From contig CM037789.1 in assembly GCA_021229015.1 (NCBI GenBank), forward strand, positions 40,026,926 through 40,090,925: DNA of 64,000 nt, written 5' to 3'. A model generated the notes under the pieces. The model was given only the letters and a program-made list of their open reading frames with translations. It made no database searches and was not told the DNA's origin. The position numbers were made by a program, and so were the translations under genes. Below, piece after piece: positions 38,809-52,000 of the stretch; the stretch's first letter is position 1, and every line of letters starts with the position of its first letter. Source of the DNA: Solen grandis (taxonomy: Eukaryota; Mollusca; Bivalvia; Adapedonta; Solenidae).

Positions 38809-40226
38809 TATTGTTGTACTGTTGAGATCAGCACAATATGTTTTATATTAAAAAATCAAAACGTGGAAGAGGCACCCCCACCAAAACCATTATTTCATTT
38901 TTTTTTCTAATCAATACATGTGATGTTCCCCTTACCCCTTACTGGATGGGTAATTTCCATTTAGTAATGTTATGTTTCGTTTTGGTCCCTCAGTGAAATA
39001 TTTTTAGATCCGATCCAGTGTGCGCTCCACATACCGTTATTGCAGTGTTATGATATTGAAATATTACTCGGGTACTGGAGCGAATCTTGTTTGTAACTTA
39101 CATAAAAATTGACGTATAAGAATGGATACTATATTTTACTGAATTTTGTGTGAGGTAAAAACGATATGCCTAATGAATAATGTTTAATCACACGAGACAG
39201 TAGCTCATTTAACACCGCTCAATACTAACAAATGTTTCCTGTGGCATATAAAATGTCTTTTGAACAAATAATGATTGACATAGTGAAATTCTGTTAAGAC
39301 CGGGCATATTTTTTCGTTCCATATTTATTTTTGAAAACAAATCATGAAATGGCATTCGGTGAGAACGATTTATCAAAGGACATAATTCCACAAAAAAGCT
39401 ATCATTTTCTCTATCTACTTACATTTTCTAATCAATGCCTATTTCTTTGTCTTTCGTCATTCTTGATGTACAAATGTATATTTTTTTTAGCTTGTCAGGG
39501 CTCTAACTTGACAAAGGATCACTGAGTTTTCAAATAAAATGGTACAAACGTTTTTCCTAATGACGACGATGTGACGCACACAAGCGCCAGGTTGCTAGTT
39601 AAGTTCTAGATAACACAAGATGCCATCAGAATACGCGATACAGAACATAGGAAAAAGGAAAATAAAACCCAGGAGATATGACAGTGAAACTAACATGATA
39701 ACAGGAAAATCCCTTTTGAACCCCAAATTTGCTTATTCGGACTCTTAACTTAATTTAGATTTATGGGATTTTCAAATTAGCTTGCTTTATTAAGACAAAG
39801 TGTGAAGAGCAGGATCAGATTTCTCAGTGGTAAAGTCAAAAACAGAAGTCAAAGTAATACATAAATGCTAAACAGCCTGTCTGGGCATTATTATTTTTTC
39901 CAATGAATCCAGGATTTTCAAATCACTGCACCAAAATGATTGCCTTGTTGGGATGGTACAAGCCAGGGCCATATTTATGCCATAGACTTTTGGTGGTACG
40001 TCAGCTGGTAATCAACATGCAAATGCTAAACCCTGACAAATAGCAGGGTAGAGGAGGTCTTATTCACTTTCAGTGGAAGCTCTAGCTGTGAAAGGGAATA
40101 TAAAGTGAATCTTATCATTTTTTCCCCAAAATATCTTTATCAGATATGTGGAGTCACTTTATATGTAATTAGATAAGTAAACAATTGTTGTAATTGTAAA
40201 TAATTGTGGTTATTAAAAGATCACAT

Positions 40227-40468
40227 TTAACCCTATCCCTCATATAGACTCATTTTGACGCACTCAATAGGTACCACATAAAGCCTGATCTGCAGAATAC
40301 CACAGTTAAACCTTACCAAATTTAATTACAAAATCCTCATCTCGAGACCACTGAGGAGCAGCAAACAGCATAAAACCTGATCAGCCTGCAAGTTACTCGC
40401 AGGCTGATCTGGTTTTATGCTGTTCGCATAGGTCTTTTCATGGTTTCCTCTATGAGGGAAAGGGTTAA
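40227..40468. mobile_element. TTAA-flanked palindromic MITE (piggyBac-like), copy 1
   Basis: Begins TTAACCCTATCCCTCATA and ends TATGAGGGAAAGGGTTAA, so the terminal repeats start CCCT.. inside TTAA target sites, the piggyBac signature. The middle contains a second inverted repeat (GCATAAAACCTGATCAGCCT... paired with AGGCTGATCTGGTTTTATGC). 242 bp; no coding capacity. Confidence 0.8.
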
Positions 40469-41667
40469 TATTAAAGGTAATAAATGGCAGTTTTATACAT
40501 TCGATATTTCTGCTTGTTATATTGATGACACATAAATGTAAAGCAACTTCAATATCACATGTGTTAAGACATTTATTTCTGTAATGGCCAATGTCCCAGT
40601 GACCCGAGAATAAAAGACACTCTGATCCAATTTATAAATCAAATTATAACCATCTAAACTAGGTCTGTAATTGATGTCACATGTTTATGTATGAATATTG
40701 TTTTGCATCTCTTGTTGCATGTTTGAATATTGAAAAATACCGAAATAAATATTTCATGCTATTAGACTCGACTTATTGGTCCACCATACTAAACGCTAAA
40801 ATCGACACGCAGCTGAAATGCTTTGTAGCTTGTTTATACCTTAAAATTTCAAGTTTACATTAATCTATGTGATGAAATTTTAAAAAAATAAATATTTTTT
40901 GTGATTGTAAGCACAAGTCACTTTTTTGGACCATCAATAAATAAAATAGGAACTATTTTCTTAAATATATTTACCAAAATCATGTGCATATCATGTATTT
41001 AAACATCAACAAACTGAAATATTATCTACATTTTTTTTTATATCATTAAAAATACAACCATACAAAAAATCCACATGATTTTAATACAAGGTATCATAAA
41101 TGTGACAGAAAATCTGATCTAAAACATACAAAAATAAAACATTCTGAGCCTCAGCATGAACTGATCATTTGATTTCCCCTGTCAGCCCTAAATTATCACA
41201 CAATTAGTGTACACAGGAAAACACAACAGTCTAACTACTCATACAAACTGCTTTACATATCACTAAATCAATAACTAAAAAGGAAATGACCAAACAAAAT
41301 TATCCTGCAAATAACACAGACTAGCAAAACTTTATAAGGTTTGTAACACAGTATAGACCTTTCTAGTTTTCTAAAGAAAATTTAAGCTCTACCTTTACCT
41401 GTCATTTTTCATTACTATGTCTTCTACTCACTAAAGGCATCCCAAACAAGATCAACCACTGGTCACATGATATCCAAGTGTAGCTATTGAATAATATGAT
41501 TGTTTAATTGACATACTTCTGTAAACAATGAAAAGTACTTTTGAACTGAAAGAAAAACCAATTTTCTAATGTAGAAATGCTTTCAGTGTGGTATAGCTTC
41601 TCAGTGATCTAACACAGTGACAATTTGGCACGTCAATGTGGTACATATATACAAATGCACTAGCAAT

Positions 41668-41806
41668 TTAACCCTTTCCCTCATAGAGGAAACCATGAAA
41701 AGACCTATGCGAACAGCATAAAACCAGATCAGCCTGCGAGTAACTCAGGCTTTATGTGGTACCTATTGAGTGCGTCAAAATGAGTCTATATGAGGGAAAG
41801 GGTTAA
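41668..41806. mobile_element. TTAA-flanked MITE, internally deleted copy
   Basis: Same ends as the 242-bp copy at 40227 but only 139 bp: the sequence jumps from the central stem GCCTGCGAGTAACTC straight to GGCTTTATGTGGTACC. The break falls at the palindrome centre, as expected from hairpin-mediated deletion. Confidence 0.78.
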
Positions 41807-42065
41807 AACAACTGTAACATCTCTCATATGAATCATCATTACTGTCAATATATACCATACCATCTCAAGGACCTCTCCTGATCCTAAGTGACAAGTTTGT
41901 AAATAGTTATTGAAGTTTGAAACTTTCAGCTTTTAAACTGCCATCCATCGTTCATGCCAATCTTAAAGAGATGTAATACAGTCAGAGATGATACCAGCTA
42001 CTTATGAAAATAAAAAGAAAAAAAGAAAAAAAAGATGTGTATATGATGTACTTGTTATGGTAATT

Positions 42066-42660
42066 AGAACAAAAGGACCAAGGGCCATAAACGCTCACCA
42101 GTGTAAATCAGCATATTCAAGATGATTTTTTCTATAAGGAAATCAAATGACAAACCAGAGTTTTCAATTATTTTTTCTATTTGTTGCCATGGCAACCAGA
42201 GTTCTTCATGGATCAACTTTATTTGAGCAATTTTTGTAGAGGCCCACCCAAGGATCATACATGCCAAGTTTTATCAAATTCTGTCCAGCGGTTTCAGAGG
42301 AGATGATTTTCAAAGTTTTCAATCAGTTTTTCTATTTGTTGCCATGGCAACCAGAGTTCTTCATGGATCGACTTTATTTGAGCAATTTTTGTAGACGCCC
42401 ACCCAAGGATCATACATGCCAAGTTTTTTCAAATTCTGTCCAGCGGTTTCAGAGGAGATGATTTTCAAAGTTTTCAATTAGTTTTTCTATTTGTTGCCAT
42501 GGCAACCAGAGTTCTTCATGGATCAACTTTATTTGAGCAATTTTTGTAGAGACCCACCCAAGGATCATACATGCCAAGTTTTATCAAATTCTGTCCAGTG
42601 GTTTCAGAGGAGATGTCTTTTAAAGCAAATTGTTGACGACGGACGACGACGGAGACGGAA
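42066..42660. mobile_element. Pearl-like element with three 155-bp units
   Basis: Starts ACAAAAGGACCAAGGGCCAT with CGCTCACC close by, then three direct units starting TTGTTGCCATGGCAACCAGA at 42181, 42336 and 42491 (period 155), then GTTTCAGAGGAGATG and a GACGACGGACGACG tail. The terminal hairpin seen in relatives is missing here. It lies just beyond the 3' end of PTCD3. Confidence 0.75.
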
Positions 42661-43014
42661 AGTACCCTTTTAAAAACCCCACTATCTGACAATACATAAA
42701 AATTAACCTAAAGTATGACAAGACTTCTCACTGTTAAGTGACAAATGGGACTGAAGGAGACATTTAATTGCAGACCTGATTCATAGTTTACTTTCTTTTC
42801 AAGAGATGTTTAAGGCCCACCAGGACTCTTAAAACGTTATCTGATTGTTACAATTATTGTACACAAAACGAGAAAATCCTTGTATGAAATTACTTAGAAC
42901 AATTCTACAGGTCAGCAATTCCACACACAGACACAAGTACATAGTGATTTTCCACAATAAAGCACTACTGCATGACGATCCAGTGTTTGAAAGATGTTTA
43001 ATCTGTGGTTCCCA

Positions 43015-46000
43015 TCATGTTAGCGAATTCTTCAGAGTATTCCTGAAATTAAACACATTTTTTAATTATCATACAAATAAGATTTAATACTTACTATATT
43101 TAATAAAGAGCCATCATAAAACGTGATAAATATCCTTGCAACTACTTTGTCCAAGGTCACAATATAAGCTCACTCATAGCTATCAATTTAAGTTTTCTAT
43201 TTCAAGTAATTGTGACCTTGACCCTTGACCAATCCATCCCAAATATGGCAAGCTGCATTTGAAGTATTGATGAAAGGAGTTGTAAGATACAGAAGTGATT
43301 CAAATATTTTGTATTCATGAACTGGAAGTAAAAGACAGGTCCTCAGCTAAGCACCCATCACCTCCTTGTTCCTCTGACAGGTCCCTGACTACTTGTTTAC
43401 ATGTATACATGTCAGGGTAGTACTTACAAATCCTTCTCCAGAAGGAAGCTCTCCAGTTCTTCCTGGCGATTCGTTATTACTTCATACAGAGACTCATCAG
43501 AAATTGTTGGGTGGATCTCACACAAGTCCTGCAGAAGACCACAATTACTAAAACATCTCACAAATATAGCTTAAAATTCCAAAAGTAGGAATGATTTATC
43601 AATATCAATGGTGTGTGATTTGGAAAGAAGGAAAGATAGGCCAATTTTCTAAGTCAGATATTAAACTGGTTTAAGTCTGCATACCCCAAACTTGTAAATA
43701 TCAAAATCAATGTAATCAAGATTGTTGCGGGGGCCTCCGTGGCAGAGAGGTTAAAGTCGTTGACTTTAACACTCACACAGCCCCTCACCGTGTGGTTTCA
43801 AATCCCGGCAGGGTCATTCGAATTTTCATGTGAGGAAGCCTTCCAGCTGGCTTGCGGTAGGTCAGTGGTTCTACCTGGATGCCTCTGTGCATTCGGGGTC
43901 TTCCTCCACCTGTTATTAGCTGGACGTCGCTATATGACTGAAATACTGTCGAAGCGACGGTAAACTCAAATAGTCAAGTCAAGTCAAGATTGTTGCAAAT
44001 TTTGATTCTATAATATTGTCTGTAATTTACATAGGGATCTAGCACTGAATGTTCTTCGAGTGATTTTTTAATAAATATAAAGATGCATCAGTGACTAGAA
44101 TTACCAATCTTAATATGTGCAGGAAATAATAACTGTATTTAACAGTGGTTTTGTTTCCTTATTCATTTTTAAAGAGGATAATATTTCAAAATTTTTATTC
44201 CTGTATATGACTTTAACCTTTGGCAAGTGATGATATATGGTCCTGACCTCAGTTACCATAGTGACCAAATGGCTCCCTAATGAAATATAACCTACAGTGG
44301 AACAGAATGGCGGTTCATGCAGTATATTTATTTTTGAAAACAAAAATAAAATAAAATCCAAGTTATGGATTGTTGTTGTTATATGGTTGAGCGCTATCTT
44401 TAAAAATCCACTCACCATGAGTTTTTGAACATCCCTCTCTTCAATTAGTAAGTTCAGCAGGCCCACCAGTGTATCCTGTCTGTAAAATTACAAGTAAACT
44501 GTTACTTATTCTGAAAAGTGAGATAGGCATATATTTTAATAATTGGCCACATGACAGCATTTAATCCTTTTTCATTGAAAAGATGTATGTTTTAGCGTAT
44601 TATCAATAAATCTTCTGAATTCTCTATTAAATGAAAATACACACTTAAATTCTTTATCACATGAAAATACCTAATTAACGTCTTTATTATACAAAAATGA
44701 ATTTTAACGTTATAGAGCGAGCAAAAACAATAACAATTCAGTCATTTATCACATGAAAAACACACACACAAAAAAAAAAACCACACACACACACCAGAAA
44801 AATATACAATCTTTTCATTTACTACATTATGTGACTAGCATAAATATCAACATGTCTAGATGATCAGGTAATTTCCTGAGTAGCACTGATGTAATAAATG
44901 GTAAAAATATATCTTTCCATGTGATTATATGTTCATTAGATGAAGTGTATATTTTCATGTGACAAAACGTATACTTTCATGAAATACAAGACCTGATGGT
45001 ATTATGGACAATTTCTTTTGGCTTTTTTCATCAAAAGTAGGTCAAAAGTCAAGGTCACAAGGTTAACTGCATAATGTAACAGTCCATCCACTTAAGCAAC
45101 CGTCCAAATATTGAAGCAATCCGATAAATGACATAGAAGTTATAGCAGATTAAACAAGAGTATTCTTTGGAACATATGTGTCACCTGCTGAAGTGTGCTG
45201 GACAGAAGACAGAAAAAGTGATCCCTATGTGTCACCTCTGCTTACAGCAGGTGACACAATAAAGTATTGGGACAGAAATTAAAAGTACATAAATTCAAGC
45301 TTCCAATATTTAACACAGTTGATATTATTAAATATATATAAAGGGCTAGTTGATTGGTTGTATCTCAAAACTTAAGGGTGCCATGGTCCTCCAGAATTGT
45401 GCATGCCTGCAGATCCAAAAACTGTGGGTTCAAATCCCACTGGGCAAAGAATCCTTTACAACATTCCAAGGCTCAAAGCACTAGTCCAACCCAGGAACTG
45501 ATGAGTGGGATTGGTGTAAGTTACAGTAACTTGTTCAACAATCATCAAAGAAAGAAAATGAATTAGGAAATGTAAGAACTTACTTTAATTCACCATACAG
45601 CATATTTGGATTGGACGCCAGTGTGATGTAACTACCCCTGATTGCATTGGAAATGGGAAACAAATTTATAATTTGTACAGTCAACAAAATACAGATAAAC
45701 ATTACAGGTCATACAGATCATTTTCACAGTATTCATTAGCATCATCAAATCATATTTTTATTCTTTTAACCCTTTCCCTCAAATAGACTCATTCTGATGC
45801 ACTCAGTAGGTATCACATAAAGCCTGATCTGCAGAAAACCACAGTTACACCTTACCAAATCTAATTACAAAATCCTCAATTCAAGACCACCAAGGAGCAG
45901 CGAACAGCATAAAACCTGATCAGCCTGCGAGTTACTCGCAGGTTGATCTGGTTTTATGTTGTTCGCATAGGTCTTTTCATGGTGTCCTCTATGAGGGAAA

Positions 46001-49000
46001 GAGTTAAAGTATCTATCAAGGAATGTAAAGTTTATAAAATTATCCAACCTGTCAATCCTTTGTTTATGGCTTGATATTATTATGGCTACTAATTTGATCT
46101 TAATCAAACAGACACAGGTTTCTAGTCATATCATGCATATTTATTTTGGAATAATCTCACTGAAAATCAATCAAACGGTTACAAAATAATGGCTGACACA
46201 TTACTGTAGGTGTTATTTTGCATCCTCCATCATGTACATACCAGAGCATATCCACTTCCTTGCTGTTTATGAACACATTCATCAAGGCCTCGTAGTGTTC
46301 AAACTTCAGTCTGAAAGTAGACAGTTGTCAAATGGCTGTAGAATTCACTTGACACACTTGTGTATATCAATCTAAAAATGTTACACTTATGAACATACAA
46401 TATTAGTAGAAAAGCCATGGAACCTAATCATTTGTATATCTTTACTCTGGGCACCACCTAAAATGTAGGTTATATTATGAGAGAAGAATAACATACATGT
46501 GTTACGCTTGTTTGTTGGATTTAACATCCCATCAACAGTATTTCAGTCATTTGGTGACAACGTCTACTTGAGATAGATCTAGTGCTGCTACACTACAGTA
46601 TCAAGCCGTAGACATGTGGCATGATACACCCAGTCACATTATCCTGACACTGAGCCAACTAGTCCTGGAACTACCCTTATATGCTGAGCGCAAAGCAAGG
46701 GATTTTTTTGACTTTGGTATGTCACTGCCAGGGATCAAACCCACGACCTCCAGCTCTGGAGACGGACACTCTAATCACTCAGCTACCAGGGACAGAGCAC
46801 ATGAGTTATTGTCTCCATGTAGGAAAGAGTGACTGAGAACATGTGTATGACAATACAATGACTGATTTGATGACTAGACATATATCATTTACAGCTCAGT
46901 TATTTAACCCTTTCCCTCATAGAGAAAACCATGAAAAGACCTATGCGAACAGCATAAAACCAGATCAGCCTGCGGGTAACTTGCAGGCTGATCAGGTTTT
47001 ATGCTGTTCGCTGCTCCTCAGTGGTCTGGAAATGAGGATTTTGTAATTAAATTTGGTAAGGTTTAACTGTGGTTTTCTGCAGATCAGGCTTTATGTGGTA
47101 CCTATCAAGTGCGTCAAAATGAGTCTATATGAGGGAAAGGGTTAATACCCATCATATCATAAATTTGTACACGAATATTCATGAGGTAAAGGGTTAAATG
47201 GACACCTGTCCTGGAACAACCCATATAACACCAGTAATAACTTGAATCTATTTTTTTGTCTGTGTGTCCTTATAAGGAATTGAACCCGCTACAAATGTAC
47301 ATCAGGTTCCCGCAGAAGGAGCGGATACTCGAACCACTCACAGTTTCTGAAAATATTTATCTCAAAACACACTGTACTTACTTTATAAAATTATCCCCAT
47401 TTTCAATAAAGTTCTTCCAGTTCGTTAATACATTATTGGCCAATTCTGCATATCTTTTTTTCATCTGTAAAAATAGACATTGAGGTATTGCAAATGAAGT
47501 AGTCATATTTAATCTTTTTTTTAAACATTGATTGGATAATGAACAGAGGGCCATGGTGGCCCTAGATCATTCATCTGAGTTCCATCAGATTACATAAAGC
47601 TATCAATCAAAAGGAAAATTCAAAAAATGACTTTTCAATGGAAAACATATCAAATTTTTAAAATGTAAGATAGTTTCTGCCCTACTCTCCCTTTTATTTC
47701 ATTTTACTGATTGCAAACACACAAAATTTTTAAGTTTTTTTTTTTTTTTTTTTTGTATCCATATACTTCCAGTGACAAATCTGTATAATATTGAGATACA
47801 AACTAAAGTACTTCTGCAGCAACAAAGTGTTACATCTATTTACTTGTCACGTCTTTTAATTTGGCATATGTATGTGCAAACACCTGGTACATTGTATCAG
47901 GAATATTATCATATTGTAAAGACTCCCTAAATTTCATATACAAAATTATTAAAAACAAGAGGGCCATAGAGACCCTAAATCGCTCACCTGAGTATAGGGT
48001 TACCCAAGGAACATCTGTACTAAAATATTTTTTAATCTGGCCGGTAGTTTTGAAGAAGATGAATTTTAAAAATTTCATAATTCATTTCTTTCTATTGCCA
48101 ATGCAACCAGAGTTCTACATGAATCAGGTTTATTTTAGCAACTTTTGTGAAGGTTCACCCAAGGATCATCCCTGCCAAGTTTAATCAAATACTGTCCAGC
48201 TGTTTCAGAGATGTTGTTTAAAGGTTTCACTATATACATATATATAAGGCAAATTAGCCCCGTCTTGGCAGCCATGTTTTTTACGAACAGAATAATTTAG
48301 CAATCTTGGTAGATGGTTACCCAAGGAACATCTGTACCAAAACATTTTGAAATCTGGCCAGTTGTTTGGGAGGAGATGATTTTCAAAGTTTTCATAATTT
48401 TTTTCTTTTCTTGTCCATGGCAACCAGAGTTCTACATGGATCAAGTTTATTTTAGCAACTTTTGTGAAGGTTCACCCAAGGATCATCCCTGCCAAGTTTA
48501 TCTGTCCAGTGGTTTCAGAGGAGATGTCATTTAAAGCAAATTGTTGACGACGCACAACGACATATGACGGGTGATCCTAATAGCTCACCATGAGCACGTT
48601 GTGCTCAGGTGAGCAAAAAATATAATTATAATATTATGGTAAAAAGACAAGAAAAAATGAATTTTAAATTTCAAGTCAAACCCAATACTCTAAAGGCACT
48701 GTATAATGCTACACACTAAATATCTTAACTCTTGACCTTGTGGTTTCTGAGAAGAAGATTTTCCTTTCTTCCTCTATAAAAGCCTATGTAAAATCAAGTG
48801 ACACCTGGGGCGGACCCAATTTGGACCCAAGGGCCATGATTTGAACAACTTTGGTAGAGATCCACTAGACAATGGTACAAGCCTTATATTATATAGTAGT
48901 TCACAAGACAATTCTACATACCAAATATCCAAGCTCTAAGCCTTGCAGTATTTCAGGAGATGATTTTTCTATTTTTCCTATGTAAAATCAAGTGACCCCT

Positions 49001-52000
49001 AGGGCAGGGCCAATTTTCACCCAAGGGCCATGATTTGAACAACTTAAGTAGAGATCCACCAGACAATACTACATACCCAATATCTTAACACCAGGCCATG
49101 TGGTTTCTGATGAGAAGATTTTTCTAGGTTTTCCCTATATAAGCCTATGTAAAATAAAGTGACCCCTGGGGCAGGGCAAATTTTGACCCTAGGGCCATGA
49201 TTTGAACAATTTTTGTAAAGGTTTATAAGACAATTCTACACGCTGTAGGCCTTACAGTTTTGCAGGAGAAGATTTTCTAAGATTGCATTTTAAAATCTAT
49301 TTTTAGCTCCTGTGACCTACTTTTTCAACCAATCATAATAATTTGTACAATTTTGTTAGAGGACGTCATAAGGATGATTCCTGTGAAATTTTGTCAAAAT
49401 CCCTTCAGTGGATTAGGAGGAGATGTTGTTTAATGGAAAAAGTTGATGCAAGACGCACGCACACACGGACAGATGGAGGGACGACAGACGCCGGACAAAA
49501 GGCAATCATAAAAGCTCACCATGAGCACGTTGTGCTCAGGTGAGCTAATTATCTAAGCTCTAGGCCTTATGGATTCATAAAAGAAGATTTTTAAGATTTT
49601 CCTATATAACTCTATGTAAAACAAGTAACCTCTGGTGCGGGGTCATTTATCACCATAGGGCTATCATTTGAACAATCTTGGTAATGAACCATTAGATGAT
49701 GCTACATACCAAATATCTTAGCTCTAGGCCTTATGGTTTCATAGGAGAAGATTTTTAAAGTTTTTCCTATATAAGTCTATGTAAAACAAGTGACCCCCGG
49801 GGCAGGGCCAATTCTAACCCCAGGGTCATAATTTGAACAACTTTTGTAGAGATTCACTAGACAATGCTACACGCCAAATATCTTAGCTCTAGTCCTTATT
49901 ATTTCATAGAAGAAGATTTTTAAAGTTTTTCACTATATAAACCTATGAAAAATAAAATGACCCCTGGGGCGGGGCCAACTTTGACCCCAGGGTCATGATC
50001 TGAATAACTTTTGTAGATATTCATAAGACAATTCTACATACCAATTATTAAAGCTCTAGGCCTTACAGTTTTGCAGGAGAAGATTTTCTAAGATTGCATT
50101 TTAAAAATATATTTATTATAGCTCCTGTGACCTACTTATTCACCCAATCAAAATAATTTGAACAACTTTGATAGAGGTCATGATAAGGATGATTCCTGTG
50201 AAGTTTGGTCAAAATCCATCCAGTGGTTTAGGAGGAGAAGTCGATTGAACGAAAAGTTGATGACGGACGCACGCACGGATGCACTGACGCACAGACGATG
50301 GACGACGGACAACGGGCGATCACAAAAGCTCACCTTGAGCACTTTGTGCTCAGGCGAGCTAAAAAGGGCCATCATTTGCACTAAATTTGGTCAAAAATGT
50401 TATTTGTTTAATAATTGAATACCATTGTGAAGTATCAAAACAACAAGTATAACTGTTTACTAATTACAGTAAATGGCATGCAACATTTTAAACAAAATTT
50501 CTAAGTTCAAAAGAGGCCATAATTTTCAAAGACTTAATCAAGAGTTATCTTTATGTATTTTCAAGTCAATCCAATACCTAATTGTTGAGATATAAACCTG
50601 ACAGTTTGTTGTACACAAAACTTTAATCAAAGCATTACAGCGACACGATGCTTGGGTGAGTAGGATAGCTCTCCTTATTCTTTGAATAGTGGAGCTAAAA
50701 TTGAAATACGGTGTTTACCTTGAAGAAGGTAAAAATGAAAAGAAAATTTAATTCCAAATATGTTCAGAAGTAAGGTTTATAATACATGAACAGCCAATAA
50801 AGAAGGAAAATATTGTATTACATAATGCAAATATCAGCTTCATCGATCAGTAGAAAGGATGAATATCAGATCCCAGTCCATGGGGAAAAAAAATGGTAAA
50901 GCAATCCGACAGGACAAGACAGAATGCAACATATGTGATTCAAGTTTAGAAGGATGGTTGATCAATCAAACGAGACGAGGCAGAATACAAAACATGATTC
51001 CAGTCCAGTAGAATGGTAATGCAATCCGACAGGACAAACCACAATTCATCATATGTGATTTCAGTGTAGGAAAATGGCTAAGTTTGTTTTTGATTTTACA
51101 TCCCATCAACAGCATTTCAGTCATTTAGAGACTAATGGATGCTCTAACAAAACGGCCACTTTGACTGGTAGAGAATAGTGAAGCAGGATGAGAAAAAAAT
51201 AAATAAAAAAAGTTCACAGGCTGTTATCAATTGTTGAGAATACAGACCTTGACACAAGTTAAAGAAAACATACTTTAAACATAAGAATCAAGGAGACAAG
51301 GCTTTGATGAGTGTTATAACAACCGTCCTGAGCCAGTTTAATAAGCTTACATGAATCCCAACAAAAAGAGATTTATTACAGGGCTGAAATAGAAAAAATC
51401 ACTATCTTCCCTAAAATATGCTTAAATTTTTATGTCTATGATATGCCCTTTTTGCCTTCCTATGCAAATTCTTGTTCTAATAGCATAGAGAACAATAAAA
51501 ATATTCAAATTTAGATCTGGCTAGATGATAATCTTTTTCCTTAATACTGTTAATTATGGCATTACTTAACATCTCTGTTATAATGGTCTGTGACTTTACA
51601 ATGTATAACATGAAATTAGAGCTTCGATACCATGACAACAGTATTTCCAGGCTAGTGACACCTACCATTCCAAATACTCTCCAAATCATCAAAACAATTA
51701 AAAGTGTCCATCAGGTTAAGGATAGAGCTCACAACTCCAAAGTTTGGCTGCAAATTCTATAAATAGAGAAAAGGAATCATTAATCAATGTAATTATGCTC
51801 TTTAACGAAGCTTATTTACAGATAATTGGTAGAAATAAAATAAAAAAATTCTACACTCCCTCATGACAAGTTCCACAACATGGTGTCTTCACCAATTCTG
51901 GATAGCAAATTTGTAAGTTCAGCCTGTGAGGTGAGAACTATCGCAAAGTGTGAATTTGAGTGAATGTAAATATAGGTTTATAATTCTGAATATATTTTCA

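Larger units (their letters stand above)
35930..40226. other. No gene seen apart from SINE pieces
   Basis: Holds the SINE pieces at 36 and 38.5 kb and, near 37120, a small perfect hairpin GCAAGCGG-CTTG-CCGCTTGC. Otherwise AT-rich with poly-T and poly-C tracts and no exon I can defend. Confidence 0.5.

Noticed and set aside
42064..42673. Open frames on both strands
   Set aside because: They follow the 155-bp repeat units of a pearl-like element.
45370..45445. Possible tRNA gene (GTGGGTTCAAATCCCAC)
   Set aside because: The T arm is good, but no matching acceptor or anticodon arm closes upstream; more likely a SINE head.
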